Below are positions 34,103-46,137 of a DNA stretch of 64,000 nt, piece after piece. The position numbers were made by a program, and so were the translations under genes. The notes under the pieces were generated by a model. The model saw nothing but the letters and a program-made list of their open reading frames with translations. It had not been told where the DNA came from and ran no database searches. How positions within the stretch are numbered: position 1 is the stretch's first letter; each line of letters opens with the position of its first letter. Source of the stretch: Lineolata rhizophorae (Eukaryota; Ascomycota; Dothideomycetes; Lineolatales; Lineolataceae); contig MU001670.1 of NCBI GenBank assembly GCA_010093515.1, forward strand, positions 1,580,003 to 1,644,002. Reading direction: 5' to 3'.

Positions 34103-35293
34103 TCACCTCCTCCCGGCCCTCCCCCTCCTCTCTGAGTCTCTACTAGCCCCCACCTTTTCCACCCCACCCCATGCCGGCTCCACGACCCACCCTTCGGCCC
34201 TCTTGACCCCAGCTGGCAACTTAGGCCACCGGACCGTAAGATGCCTCGCGCCCGGCGCCGGCTCGATGACGACGCCCATACCCGTGGCTCCAACGCCACG
34301 GTTCACATCCAGCAGCACCTTGCCGCCGCACGCGTTCGCCAGCGGCACGACCGACGGCGCGTCGGAGTCGTCCCACAGCGCGTTGTAGCTGCGCTCGCCG
34401 GCGTAGTAGACGCGCAGGCTGAGCTGGCGGAAGGTCGGGTGCGGCGCGGAGGGGAGCAGGGCGCGCGTGAGACGCGTCAGGGCGCTGGTGGCGGCAGCGA
34501 CGGTGGCGAAGGAGTGGGAGTAGGGGTCTTCAGCTGTGCGGGTTGGCGAGGCGAGACGCGAGGGTCTACGCGAGAGTCGCGGCGCGAGGCGCCGGGTGCG
34601 GAGGCGCCGGAGGGACGAGGATGAGGAGTCAGATGCGGAGGAGTCGGAGGACGCGTACCCGGAATCGAAGGAGGAGGACTGGGAGCATGACTTCAGGTGC
34701 GCGGTCTCGTACGCGCCTGCTATGTGCACGTAGTGAATGTTATGGAGGAGGGCGGCGTGGTTTTGCATCAGCGCGATGACGCCGTACGGGTAGGATACGT
34801 AGAGGTGGAGGCCGTGGAACCCGCCGCTAGTGTTGCCACCGCTCCCGTTGTTGCTGTTGTTGCCGACGTCCGAGCCCGCAGACGACTTATTGGTGGTTTT
34901 GTTGATGCGTATCCCCATGTGGGCGCATAGCTCATCGCGGACCTGGCGGCTCGTTTGCAGTAGCGCGAATGGCGCTGGCAAAACGTCGCCGGCGTCATCG
35001 TTGTGCATATTCCCCCGTTTGCGGTCGTAGTCTTCCCATGACGGCGGACTGGTAAAGGAGAGCAACTCCGGGTCGTAGCGGTTGCGTAGGACTGGGACGT
35101 GGTTTGCCGGCAAGCCAGAGTCCGAGGATGTGGAGTTGGAGGTGGAGGGACGCGAGGAGCTGTTAGAGTTGGTGGCTGTAGTCTTTCGCAGACTTGTGAT
35201 AGTGATCGAATTTGAGTCCTCGAGAACGTAGTCGTAGATGTGGAGCCGGAGCTCAGTTGGTAGTTCGAGGAAGAACGAGCGCTCGGAAGTCAT
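34103..35293 (-). CDS. F-box/2EXR-like domain protein
   Basis: I start this at the ATG at 35293, giving 396 aa beginning MTSERSFFLELPTELRLHIY. The frame is open about 500 bases further upstream, but that part is low in complexity, rich in Arg and Cys, and unlike the domain, so it is probably leader. Residues 8-24 (FLELPTELRLHIYDYVL) followed later by FALLQTSRQVRDELCAH are the hallmarks of the fungal F-box-like/2EXR family, which keep a short LPxELRxxIYxxVL motif and a vCRqIRxE helix. Between them lies an Asn/Ser-rich insert, and a second insert near the middle is Ser- and Arg-rich. The C-terminus has a beta-rich part (FRQLSLRVYYAGERSYNAL). Members are numerous in filamentous fungi and mostly uncharacterised; some may recruit substrates to SCF ligases. 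Confidence 0.75.
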   Translation of the reverse strand: MTSERSFFLELPTELRLHIYDYVLEDSNSITITSLRKTTATNSNSSSRPSTSNSTSSDSGLPANHVPVLRNRYDPELLSFTSPPSWEDYDRKRGNMHNDDAGDVLPAPFALLQTSRQVRDELCAHMGIRINKTTNKSSAGSDVGNNSNNGSGGNTSGGFHGLHLYVSYPYGVIALMQNHAALLHNIHYVHIAGAYETAHLKSCSQSSSFDSGYASSDSSASDSSSSSLRRLRTRRLAPRLSRRPSRLASPTRTAEDPYSHSFATVAAATSALTRLTRALLPSAPHPTFRQLSLRVYYAGERSYNALWDDSDAPSVVPLANACGGKVLLDVNRGVGATGMGVVIEPAPGARHLTVRWPKLPAGVKRAEGWVVEPAWGGVEKVGASRDSERRGRAGRR

Positions 35294-37718
35294 TGCAATG
35301 GTTTTTGAAAGCGAACGCAACGAAGATTTTGGGACAAAATTTTTGGCGCACAGACAAAGGAGAAGGAAGATAGGATATAGGAGAGCACAATAATTAATGA
35401 GATGAGGGATACGAAGGCTAGATGAGGAAAAGAAAAGGAGGGTGGCTAGCTGGGTGTTTACGGGCGTATATGCGAGTTGAACAGGATTAAGAAGAGTCCC
35501 CCCTTGCCATCGGACCAGGACAACAATGCCACGAACAAGCCGGGAAAGCACGAGAAAATGTGCACAATTGCACAGAGTCCCAGAGCTTGGCCTGCATGTA
35601 CGCCGGGTCGCGCAAGTGGCTTGTTTGGCCGGCGGCGCAGTTCGCGCAGCGCCGAATCCGCCGATCGTGCAGCCAACAGGGGTTGTGAAGCGCGCCCGAG
35701 CCTGCAACGTTGTGGAGCGGGAAAGGCTTGCCGCGAACGAGCGCGAATCATTCGCCCTGCGCCGGCTCCGTCGAGAACCTGCGCGCCGCGGAGTCATCGT
35801 CGCCCCATCTTACCCGGCCTCCTATCGTAGGGTGCCAGGGCGGCCGTCCTGATGTGTTTTGCGTCCCGTCGTCAGCGCATCAGCGATGACTCTATCTAGA
35901 CGCGGTGGTTTCCCGGCCACAGAGTACTCCTCCATACGCGTACGACGGTTATCGCGTAGCCATTTCGTGCGTCGTTTGCTGCCCGTCGCTTCGACACGTC
36001 ACGGCACGGACCGGGCGATGTCCTTGATCCCGCGTTTCATGCGCCACGCACTTGACCCCATCGTTGGCCTCGCCGCGAGTTCTCACTTGCAGTACGGAGT
36101 CCGGAGTACCGTGATTCTTACCTTCAAATAACCACCATGACGACTACGGTGTTGGTACATCTCAAAGGCCGCTTGGCCAGACCGCTTATAACTCGGGGCC
36201 TTTTTTTTTTTTTAACTCTCAGTCCTTTTCTGTTTCGCGATCTGTTTCTTTCGACTCGAGGGCTGGATCGGGTTATGCGGAGGAGACTGTACGCCTCTAC
36301 TTCTCCCTTAGCGCAGGCTGAAAGACGCTCCGGGATTCTTCACCAATGGTATGCGACTTCATCTGCCGAAGTGTTTCGCACCGCAGAGCTTGTCAATGTC
36401 GAAAAGTAGTTGAGCTATTCTACTTATTGGTCTCAAGCATCAGGGTTCTATTTTAGTACTGGAGCTGCGCTTTTGACGCCTATTTTCAAGCAGCAAGTCC
36501 GCTGTTTCATGTTGTCTTGGGAGAGGTTGCGGCTCTGCTATTGCTCTTGAGGCTGTGCGGTGTTTCTGCTTTTAAATATCAGATTCATAGGTCGATTTGG
36601 ACGTGGCTGCATCTTACCTCATTTTCTTGGCAGATGGGTTGAAAACTCGAGAACCTCGAGTCTCGAGTCGCCAGAAGAGGCGCAAGGCTTTCTGAAGCCG
36701 GATAGCCATTTTCGCGCGGAAATGCGGTCCAACCTACTAAATAATGACGGAAATAGAATGACCCGAGCGAGGAGTCTTAGAGATTGGTGCTTATATTAGG
36801 CCTCAGTGCCCTGGCTTGGCGCGGACTCCGCGGTGGGATTAGGTCCCGACTACCGCGAGGCTGAGCCATGGGTGAACGAAACGGTACGTACCATTGATGG
36901 GTGGATATATCCAAGCCTGCTCTCGCCCACCATCCCAACGCCTTCACATCGCAACCTAATGGACATGTACTCCGCAGGTTTAATCGTTCTTCTCGATATC
37001 CCCAAGCATCTTTGTCAGCTGCTACTTGACAATGAGTAGCGACTATATTGAAAGTCTGGTACAATGACCTTGCTATTGCTGCCCTACCCTAGATTTGAGT
37101 TTGCTACTCATTCACGCCGCTTTAAGCAGGCGCCACAGCCGCGCGTGGTAGTTATTGAAAATGTTTTTGAAGGAGCTGACTTCGTGCCTAGTTGGACTGT
37201 TGTCATGGCACAGCTGTGGGCAACTAATATCAAGCCTAGGAGGTCATTTTTTGATTGTGTTGCAAGTGCAGCCTGGATTTTTCATCCTCCATGAGACATA
37301 CGTAGTAAGCTTGCTTGGGCCGGTGTACGAGATTGTCAAATACTGGTCAAATGACGCCTGCGGATGATCTACCATACATGCTAGGCGCACATTTCCAATC
37401 CTAGAGGCCATGTTAGCGCAAGGCTCTAAGCATCGGGGTCATCAGATATGTAGCTAGGTTCAATCAGATAAAGAAAAGCAAAACCAGCGCAAGGCTGAAG
37501 GGGAACTATTCAAGCACTCATGTAGTAGCAACGGGGAAGGCAAATTTCGCCTAATTCTAGGCGATAATGAAGTGCTACTATAGAGCACTCTCCACCAATC
37601 GCATCTACCCAATCGAAGCTCCAGCCTCGTCCACCGATGCATATGTGCGTTGGCGGTTGACCGGTCGTCTCTTCATATCTTCATATTTAACCTACTACCA
37701 TCATTCAGTTAGAACCAC
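35294..37718. other. Intergenic region without a recognised gene
   Basis: The left part (to about 36.1 kb) is GC-rich and includes the promoter of the F-box-like gene; the rest is AT-richer. Short frames on both strands show no domain. A run of about twelve T lies near 36200. Nothing else is seen. Confidence 0.5.
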
Positions 37719-38502
37719 ATGCACTCTATCCTTTCATCCTCTAATCGACAAAGACTAGCAAAGATGATTTCGTTTACCATAAAACCAAAGCAAAGTCTCG
37801 CTCAGCGCCTTCTCATCCTAATACGTCGCATTAGTGTAGTCCTTTTCGGTATCGGCATGGCTAGTGGAGCAGCAGTAATGTCAAGATACGATACATTGAA
37901 ACTGTTCGAACCTAGCGGGAATCGGGCAGATAACAGCACAATCATCGTGCCACATATGCCTTGCAATCGGCTTCCAATTCAAGATGTGCTTTCTCACCTT
38001 TTGGTATGGTTCAATATCTAGAGTACTTCACGAGTGCCTTTGCTCACACTTGTATAAATAGAATTGCCCATCTACAATTTTCTTCCGCGCGTATCTACCA
38101 AATTTCGTGCAATATCCGATACCTCACGATCTCTTGATCTCCACCATCGTCTACGCGGTTTGCTACGCCGGGTTCTTCTGGTGCTTTCGCTATGATAAAT
38201 ATCAGGGGTATTGGTACTCCGGCGCCATACTTGTCTCGCTCTTCGGCAAGTGGACTGGCCTTTTGCAGGCTCATACGTTCTTCATTGGGCTCACGCCGCA
38301 GCTGACGGCGCTATTTATATTTCTTTCTGCGGTGCAACATCGTTTCATAGATTCTGATGAACGAGGCAAAAAGACGTTGGCGGTGGAGGTTCAGCGGGTG
38401 CAAGCGAGCAATATTGTGGATGCGGAGATGGGTTCTGCGGATGAGAAGGAGGCACTGCTGAATGAGACTGGTGTTGATGAGAAGAAGTTGGGAAAGATGT
38501 GA
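37719..38502 (+). CDS. Unknown multi-span membrane protein (2 exons)
   Basis: Two exons are proposed: 37719 (or 37764) to 38003, and 38062-38502, joined in phase 0 by a 58-nt GT-AG intron. The product is 241 aa, or 226 aa from the second Met (MISFTIKPKQSLAQRLLILI), which looks the better start because of its basic N-terminus. Hydrophobic segments lie at about residues 18-38, 100-120 and 127-170 (226-aa numbering), including LLISTIVYAVCYAGFFWCF. The last 50 residues are charged (SADEKEALLNETGVDEKKLG) and probably cytoplasmic. The frame closes cleanly across the splice (DVLSHL joined to LNCPSTIFFRAYLPNF). I do not recognise the family. A fungus-specific small membrane protein is most likely. 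Confidence 0.6.
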
Positions 38503-40117
38503 GGGGCGTTAGTGCCTCTGCTGCACGACAGTTTATAGGACTCGCAGAGGCCACGAAAAAGCAAATTTGCGGATCGCGACCCCGGGACGTGTGAGAGACG
38601 CCAATCGAATAACATAATTGGAATCATAGGCCCGGTGAGAAGTCTATGAAGTGCGGGAACTTCCTGGCGTCGATGGATAACTGAGGAGGCCTTGAACGCA
38701 ATGGGTGAGTATTGAAGGGGGCTGGCAAATACTTAGAATTTAAATTAAAAAAAATTGGCAAGGAAATACGGGGCGCATCAGTGTATTTAGGGAGATGGGA
38801 TCGCTAGCCTTGTGAAGCTTTCTAGAATCCAGAGCCCAAAATATTGGTGGTCCTTTTTCCCTTTCATTGTACTACGTATAAAGTTCGCCTAGTATGGGGA
38901 CTATGTAGAGAATCAGGCAATCAGAAGTATTCCACTGCATCTGGTTCCTTCCCTAGACAAATAAATTAATGTCGTCATTGATTCCAACACTTCTCGTCTT
39001 GCTGTAGGGATATTCCCAGTCGATACTCGACTTACCTCGGCAGCCGGTCTAATGCTAAGGGGGCCCTGCTAAGTTTCAGCCATCAATCGTTAGCTACGAC
39101 CTTTGTGCTATAGAGAATAAACGAATCCCTCCAACCCGAAGAGAGCATGTATCAATGCAATTAAAAATATCTGAGGACTACATAGGACGTGAACGTATAC
39201 TTTCAAACCCTTAGCAAGAACCCGCGGCCGACTGGTACACTTCGGCGTGAAACAGCATTGAAGAAACAATGTTCATTTGGAACTTAAACAGCCCAGTCGT
39301 GAATCGAAACTTAATTCTTCTCTAAACAAGAGTGAGACTATACATGATGTCAGCAAATCATTGCCTCTGAGGCGCCTTTGCTGGCATCCCTCGGTACCCC
39401 AGATTATGAAAGGAGCAGTGGAGAAGGGACCGCATTAACACCCAACCTCGGATCTTTGAAGGCAACTCCAGCGTTGATTTGTCAATCTGTTTAGTGCCAA
39501 ACTCAAATATTTGTAGATTCAGCTAAATAGGATTTGAGCTGTTTCATTTGTTCTCAAATGGCGGGGGCGCAAGGGGGCGACAGAACGGTTTTGCCGAGGC
39601 TCGTTGTTGTTGAAACAGTAGTCTACGGCGAGTCAGTCTCGTCCGATACACCCAGGGCAGCATCGCGAGAAACAAATGGGCTTTTGGGCTCACTAAGGCG
39701 CTCGGCCGCATCGAATTTGGATTGTGGAGAACCAAAGTCACATTTCCGGGGAAGCTGGGTGATTCGATCTTAGCGAAATCTGTGTGGTCCGACTAGATTT
39801 AACTCTTAAACAGATTGAATGCATAAACGCCAAGCAAAGGCCACGATCCATCTCAGAAATAGAACTATCAACATACCTCGGTACTTTTTTTGTGATGTTG
39901 CTATAAGACTCGCGAACGTTTGCGAAAAGGAGCTCTCGAAGCTTTCATCTACACCTTCGTTCCTCGACAACTCGTTCATTCAACAACAAAATCCCACAAT
40001 ATTGGCTGAGCCGTCGTGAAAGTCTTCGTTCTTGAATTTGATTCTTCACTTCCCACTCACTTCTTACTTCACAGCTGCTTTCCTTTTCTACGCTTCGTTC
40101 ACCGTTCCGAAATTAGC
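38503..40117. other. AT-rich intergenic stretch
   Basis: No coding signal stands out on either strand; frames such as 39534-39773 (+) have no domain. The last 200 bases are the likely cutinase promoter and leader. Confidence 0.5.
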
Positions 40118-40812
40118 ATGGCCAATTCCTGCTTCGTCATCTCACTCCTTCTCTCTGTCGGACTTGTCCACGCAGCCCCATCATTCTCTCCACGCCAGCT
40201 TGGCAGTACTCGCAACGACTTCGTCAACGGCGATGGCTGTACTCAGATGACGATCCTCTTCGCCCGTGGCACCACCGAGCCTGGTAATGTTGGCACCGTA
40301 GCCGGCCCTCCTTTCTTTGATGCTGTTGAGGGCGATATCGGGGCGGAGAATTTGGCTGTCCAGGGCATTGACTATCCCGCTGACGTTCCCGGATTCCTCG
40401 CCGGCGGTGATGCCGAAGGGAGCCAGCTCATGGCTCAGTTGGTTGGGGATGTGCTCGCACAGTGCCCTGACACTATGCTCGTGATGAGCGGGTACAGCCA
40501 GGGCGGCCAACTAGTCCACAACGCGGCCGACATGCTGAGCGCTGAAGAGACGGACTTTGTTAATTCAGGTACGCGTCCGCTCCGTGATGTCTGTTGAACG
40601 AATTCTTTCTAATTCCCTCTTCAGTTGTTATCTTCGGCGACCCTGACAATGGTGACCCTGTTGGGAATATCGCGGCCGACAAAGTCCAGATATTCTGTAA
40701 CGCCGGCGACAACATTTGCGATGGCGGTGCTCTTGTCCTCCCTCCACATCTGGCGTACGGCGCCGATGCTGGAGACGCTGCGGATTTCGTCGTCCAACAA
40801 GCCGGCTTGTAG
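40118..40812 (+). CDS. Secreted cutinase (2 exons)
   Basis: Two exons (40118-40568 and 40625-40812) encode 212 aa. I start at MANSCFVISLLLSVGLVHAA, a clear signal peptide with likely cleavage after AA or just beyond; the frame is open 34 codons upstream but that part does not resemble a signal. The mature part shows the cutinase plan: CTQMTILFARGTTE at the first strand, nucleophile motif GYSQGG, catalytic Asp in AGDNICDGG and catalytic His in PPHLAYG. Four Cys in the expected places (CTQM, AQCPD, FCNAG, NICDG) can form the two disulfides. The 56-nt intron joins DFVNS to VVIFGDPDNG in frame. Cutinases (carbohydrate esterase family 5) hydrolyse cutin and related esters outside the cell. The gene looks intact and lies next to AT-rich DNA. 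Confidence 0.92.
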
Positions 40813-41131
40813 CAAGGCGTAAATCATCCCAAGGGGCGTCTCACAGACTCACCCACTAATATACCGAAAGATGCTCAGCGGGCTGCGCGCTTTTGAATTA
40901 CACATCTGGCAATGCCCGGAGGTTGCATTGGAGAAGGACAACAAAAATTAGGCCATGAGTTCCTGTAATTAGTATATTGCATTAGCATCGTCAACGAAGC
41001 ATCAAGTGCTGTTCCAGGGTTCGATTTTAAAGACCCCTACAATCATTTTTGAGATGGAGAACTTAGGTTGGCTAGCCGAAGATGCAGAATTTTTATGATA
41101 CGGATCTACGTACGAACTTTTAATATCCACG
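40813..41131. other. Convergent intergenic spacer
   Basis: This is 319 bp between the cutinase stop and the ECM16 stop. No feature is seen. Confidence 0.5.
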
Positions 41132-44100
41132 TTAAGCCTCCACAAACCTCTCCACGACCCAACCTCTTCTCACGTCTCTCCTCTGCACAACTCTCACACT
41201 CCCTAACGGCCACCCAATCTTTCCCTTCTGGCCTACTAAACTCGGCACAACATCGCACTCCCTCCTCTCCCTCCCCCCTTCGGTCGGCAAAATCCCGATC
41301 CTCCCAATCGGCTTGCCCCACTCCAATAGCGGGGAGTCTTTTGCCAACTTCAACAACAACGCATCGGTCGCTGGCGTTAACGCATGCATCCGCACTTTAG
41401 GCGAGCGGACATTTCTCTTGTTGATGCCGTCGCCGACGGTGCGCTCGGTGCCCCGTTGAAGTCTAGAGTATACGATATATTTCGGGAGATGTTTGGGCTC
41501 GACTCTTGCGAGTACGGACGATGGGTGGACATACACGAAGCGATCTGTCTCCGCGGTCACACGGCCAAATAGTTCATGTGACGGGAACAGGGTGATGTAG
41601 GGAACATCGACCGCTCTGCGCGGTCGCTTCGCTAGCTCGGGCGGCTCTAGACTAAGATCGGCGCGGATGGCGACTTGGTCGATGAAGCCCGACGTGACGA
41701 GCTCTGGCACAAGTCGTAGCTGCTGCTTGGTTGGCGTAGAGAGCTGTGTCTGGTTTGAAGGTATGAATGTTGCCGACTCAGAGTAGGCGATAGTCTCTAT
41801 TTGTAGGCGTAGCTGGTTTGCTTCGCGGAGAGCTTTTGGGCGGAGGAAATGTTCTGCGCAAAACCTCAAAGAATCGCGAGCGCGGCTATAGTCATGAAGG
41901 GCCTTGAGAAGCTTAACAGCATCCGAAGTACGGTTCCAAGAAGAGAGGTCTCGATGAGCAATATTGTAGGTCGACTGAGCAGTAATTGTTGGGTCCTCCG
42001 GTTCCGAATCCTCCGACTTATCAGACGGCGTTCCTTCCGGGTTCCCGTTTGAAGCATGGACATCCACTAAATTTTGAGGAATGAAGAACTCTGGGACAGA
42101 AAGTGCTGCAACAAGTGCGATGGCCACGGCAGCCCCGTTGGGTGTTTGACTCTGACAAATCATACGTGCGAATCGAGGAGATAGAGGATATGTCCCAATC
42201 TTCTGGCCCAAAGGCGTAATACTGCCATCAAGAGGACTTAGTGCACCGAGGTATCCCAACAGCTTCTCGGCGCGGGCGAGATCGTGCTTATCAGGAGGCG
42301 ATGGAAACGGGAAAATGCTGACAGCTTGTTTTCCCAGCTGCTTCAACTGTAGCACGACGCCTTCCAAAGGCGCACGCAAGATTTCCGGTACCGTAAAGCT
42401 TTCGAAATCCCGCTCATAGACGGCGGAAGAATACAGCTTGTAGCAATGACCAGGACCTGTACGCCCCGCTCTACCGGCTCTTTGGCTCGCACTTGCCTTG
42501 CTTATCCAACTGACTTCAAAACTCTGGACCCTTGTTACAGCATCATATTTGCGTTCCTTAGCCCGACCACAATCAAAGACATAGCGGATCCCGGGAATTG
42601 TCAGACTGGTTTCGGCTACGTTTGTTGCTACCACGATGAGACGCGATCCCTCGGGTGGAGGCTCGAAGACTCGTAATTGCTGATTCGTCGGAAGGTTGGA
42701 ATATAGTGGTAAGACGTGAACTTTGGGAATATCCTCTGGCGGCTCGTCTTCGTCGCTAATCACAAATTCATCCTTTTCATCATTCGTACCCTGGGCATCT
42801 GCATCCTCGTCATCGGAGAAGTCTTCTAGTGCAGGGTTTGAACCGCATCCGAGATCGATATCTTCATCTTCGACAGGAGCTAAAACATGGAAAGTCAGAA
42901 TGATGGCAAAGTAATTGGGAAAATATAGTGGTTACCTTCAGTAGCAGAAACACGGACTTTGGGTCCCTTATTCAAGTTTCCATCCGTCGAAGGAAAGGCG
43001 TCCTTCAGCCTCCTAGACAATGCCATGATCTCATTTTGCCCTGTTAAGAACACCAGCATTCCACCTTTGGGGAGTTTCTTATGACCTCTTTGGACTTTCT
43101 TGTACATTTCGTTCAAGTAATCCCGCTCTGTTCTCCGAGCGAAATGGTCGGTTACCTTGTGCTGCTTCCCTTCAACATTCAAAACGGGCGGGGGTCCGCT
43201 AGGGAACAAGCGTTTGTTGTCTGCAAAATCGGACACACGAAGGGTAGCAGACATGATGACTAGTTTCAATGGTTTGGTATTCGGGAATTTCTTAGCAATC
43301 TCGGTAAAGGCTGGATCTCCTCGAGCGATTTTTTCCCGAGCTTGGACTATGCGACTGATCATCCCGACCAGAATGTCAGTGTTGACGCTCCTTTCGTGGG
43401 CTTCGTCAATCACAATTGCAGAGTACTTCCGCAGGAAGAAGTCCTCGTTGACTTCCCGCAGCAGAATACCATCGGTCATGAATTTTATCGCGGTATTGTC
43501 GCTTACGTTGCTATCAAACCGAATCTGGGATCACAGTCAGCTTTCCTAGTTAATGTATCCTTGCGTCGTTATACGTACTTGATGCGCAACTCTGTTTGTC
43601 ACACTTCCCAATTCCTCACCGACTCTAGCCGCCATACTCACTGCCGCGACGCGTCGTGGCTGTGTAACACCTATCATCCCTGGCGTTGGTCCATTTGGAG
43701 AGCCATACCCAGCTTCAAACAAGAACTGTGGCACCTGTGTTGTTTTCCCGCTTCCAGTCGCACCGCATACGATCACTGCTGGATTATTATAAATCGCTTC
43801 CATAACCTTTTGTTCTTCTGCAACTACGGGAAGTGCGAGACGTGTCTCTTGAATCGTAGGAGGTCGATTCACTTCAACAGCAAAGGCCTTCCTCGTTTCG
43901 TCCGTCGTTGTCTTGGTATCGAGTTCTGGCGGGAGAGGATCCGACTCGAGGGCTCGAGGAGCGAAACTAACAGGCTTAGGAATATTCAGTTTTGAGAATG
44001 CCTCGGTTGGGGCTTCGGAGGGCGTAAATCCTATAGCATTATTCCGTTGCTGGATTGCCCAAGCCTTGAAAGCCGAGGACCGCTCCTTTCGCGACTCTTT

Positions 44101-45010
44101 GTTGTTCTCATCAACAGAGTCGTCTTCAGACGTAGCATCTGATTTATCTTCGTCCAAATCCGACTCTTCGGTTTTTTTTACGCTCCTCACGGATTCTGGC
44201 TCCTCCTCACCATCCAGCTGAGATTCTGATCCGCCCTCGGAATTAAAGCCTCCCCACTCGGACTCCTCGTCGTCCTCTGAATCCTCACCCTGGGCGGGAA
44301 GTTGTATTATAATTGTCGGCTTTTCTTTCTCACCTCTCCTGCGTTTCGTTATTATAGGTTTGCCCTGTTCATCCAATTCCAATGGTCTCTTCAGTCCGCT
44401 TCCAAATCCGGCTGCGGCGCCATTGGCGGCCTGGGGTTGGGTAGATGCCTCCTCGACTTGCTCTTTCGGCACCTCATTCTCAGACTCCCCAGAACATTCT
44501 TCCTTGTCCGACGATTCATTTTCCCTCTGCCGTTCTCTCAGGAGTCCCTCGTTTCTGTCCACATCGATTCCAGCCCTCTTCTCCCTCATCGCCCTGGACA
44601 TTATCTCTCGCTTTGTATTATGCACTCGACCGAGGTTCTTCGAGCTCTGGAACAGACTCGTATCGATTTTGCTCTCTGCAAGCTTCTTGAGAAGGTCCAA
44701 GTTCTCTTCCTTTTTCAGTTTGGTTTCCTATAAAGACGCCACTTCATTAGCATCTATGGCGTGAATATTCGACAAGCAGACAGGTCTTCCATACAATGTA
44801 TTTATCCAGTCTTTTCTTCTTCTTAGTTGACATCCCCGACATCCCCGTGCTCATCTCCTCTTTCAACCTCCTCTTCCTCTCCTCCCGCTCTGCCTTGTCC
44901 GCCGGAAATACCTCCGCCACATTGGAATCGTCTCCACCGGCGCCATTTCGTTGCTGTTGTTCGCGCGCTCGTGTTTTATGTTTGCGCTGCCGCGGCACAA
45001 ACTTCGGCAT
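41132..45010 (-). CDS. ECM16: DEAH-box RNA helicase ECM16/DHR1
   Basis: Four exons (45010-44795, 44727-43579, 43524-42936, 42879-41132) encode about 1233 aa. The start MPKFVPRQRKHKTRAREQQQ and the join KKKKRLDKYI to ETKLKKEENLDLLKKL match the family. A long acidic stretch (residues 120-270) precedes the helicase core: motif I GATGSGKTTQVPQF, Ia TQPRRVAAVSMAARV, II DEAH in AIVIDEAHERSVNTD, III SATLR, V NVAETSLTIPGI and VI QRAGRAGRTGPGHCY. Winged-helix, ratchet and OB-fold regions follow. Yeast Ecm16/Dhr1 (human DHX37) unwinds U3 snoRNA from pre-18S rRNA in the nucleolus. An acidic insert (GSNPALEDFSDDEDADAQ) lies between motifs III and V. All three introns (67, 54 and 56 nt) keep frame. The gene diverges from PAC3. 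Confidence 0.94.
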
Positions 45011-45250
45011 TTTTGAATTCCAAAAAAATTCGGAAAGGGCAATTCTTCGTGAACGTGCGTCAGAATTCCTTTTTAGCTTTCGCGGGTGCTCCGACGGGGG
45101 GTCTGAAATTTAGATTTTCTGCCAGAGGCACAGTACCTCGACCCACCGCCTCGCGTGGGCTCGAAGACGCGGGGGCTTGGCGCGCCGTGCGCGCACCAGA
45201 GCAGCGCCCCAAATCTCTGTTTCTATCCGGTGGAATACTGCCCTAACAAC
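45011..45250. promoter_or_regulatory. Compact divergent promoter between ECM16 and PAC3
   Basis: Only 240 bp separates the two start codons, so the two genes must share promoter DNA and probably one nucleosome-free region. No clear TATA box is seen. One gene serves ribosome biogenesis and the other proteasome assembly. Confidence 0.6.
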
Positions 45251-45836
45251 ATGGAGGCAGACACGGTTCCCGAAGTCTCCCGCGACACGTTCCCCGCCCG
45301 CACGCGGACGGCCGCCGGCGACGTGGACGGCATACCCACGTGCGTCATGGCCGTCGATTTCGCGGACAAGATCCTCGTCACCATCTCGCAAAGCGGGCGT
45401 CTGGCCCAGTGGGTACTACAACCTTCTCCGCCCCTTTCCCTTCCTCTTCTTCCTCGCTCCGTCCTAACACATTCGACAATTTGGCCCCTAGGTCCACGTC
45501 CCCCTCGCCGCCGCGGACCCCGATCTCTCCTCGCAGCGCAGCGCCTCCGCCGCGGACCCCTCTTACGGCGAGGATGGCGAGGACGATGGTGACGCCGTTG
45601 GAAAGGATCCCGGGCTCCTCCCAATGACGCATTTGACGGCGACGACGGTGCTGGGCGGCACGGTGCCCGAGCGCGAGGTCGCGGGCCAGCTGTGCGTGAC
45701 GCAGATTGCGAGCGCCATCGTGACCAAGGAGCCGGAAGAGCAACGGCTGTTGGTCGTGGGGCTAGGGCTGGAGAAAGCGCGGCTGGAAAGGGGGGCATTC
45801 ATGGAGATTCTGGGGCTGGTGTTGGGCTGTCTATGA
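45251..45836 (+). CDS. Proteasome assembly chaperone 3 (PAC3/Poc3-like)
   Basis: Two exons (45251-45412 and 45492-45836) encode 168 aa. The N-terminal part contains AAGDVDGIPTCVMAVDFADK followed by ILVTISQSGRLAQW, which joins across a 79-nt intron to VHVPLAAADPD. This matches the family pattern of a GxVNGxPTxVxxxxFxDKILVxVxQxGRxGxWxxVP strand pair. After a short acidic, Ser-rich linker comes TATTVLGGTVPEREVAGQLC and then a C-terminal EEQRLLVVGLGLEKARLERG, equivalent to the family's RxxVLGLGL. PAC3 with PAC4 (Irc25/Poc3 with Poc4 in yeast) chaperones early alpha-ring assembly of the 20S proteasome. Without the splice the C-terminal half would be lost. Confidence 0.85.
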
Positions 45837-46137
45837 TATTTCGGGGCTAGAGAGTTAGACTACATTGTGCATATTGGGATTGGAGTTTGCGGGATGAAAG
45901 AGGGGATGGTAATTAGGCGTTTTTCGAGCAGAGATTGTACGCAAAGATTGCATCGTTGGGCTATTTTGTCACGCCCGAAAGATATACCCAGGAGACCATG
46001 TAGCGAGACCAATGCCAAAATTTGGAATCTGTGTGACCCGTGCCCTGTTCATATCCTCATGTCTAGCCTTAACGCCGTGTAATGCTATACCGGTCCTAAT
46101 CGGCCCTAATCGACTTGTCCTATAGTATCCGTAACTC
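45837..46137. other. Convergent spacer between PAC3 and FES1
   Basis: This is 301 bp between two stop codons. No gene or clear structure is seen. Confidence 0.5.

Noticed and set aside
35297-35797. N-terminal extension of the F-box-like gene at 34103-35293
   Set aside because: The frame is open, but the sequence is Arg/Cys-rich without domain character and the clear LPTELRLHIY domain starts just after the ATG at 35293. It is more likely leader.
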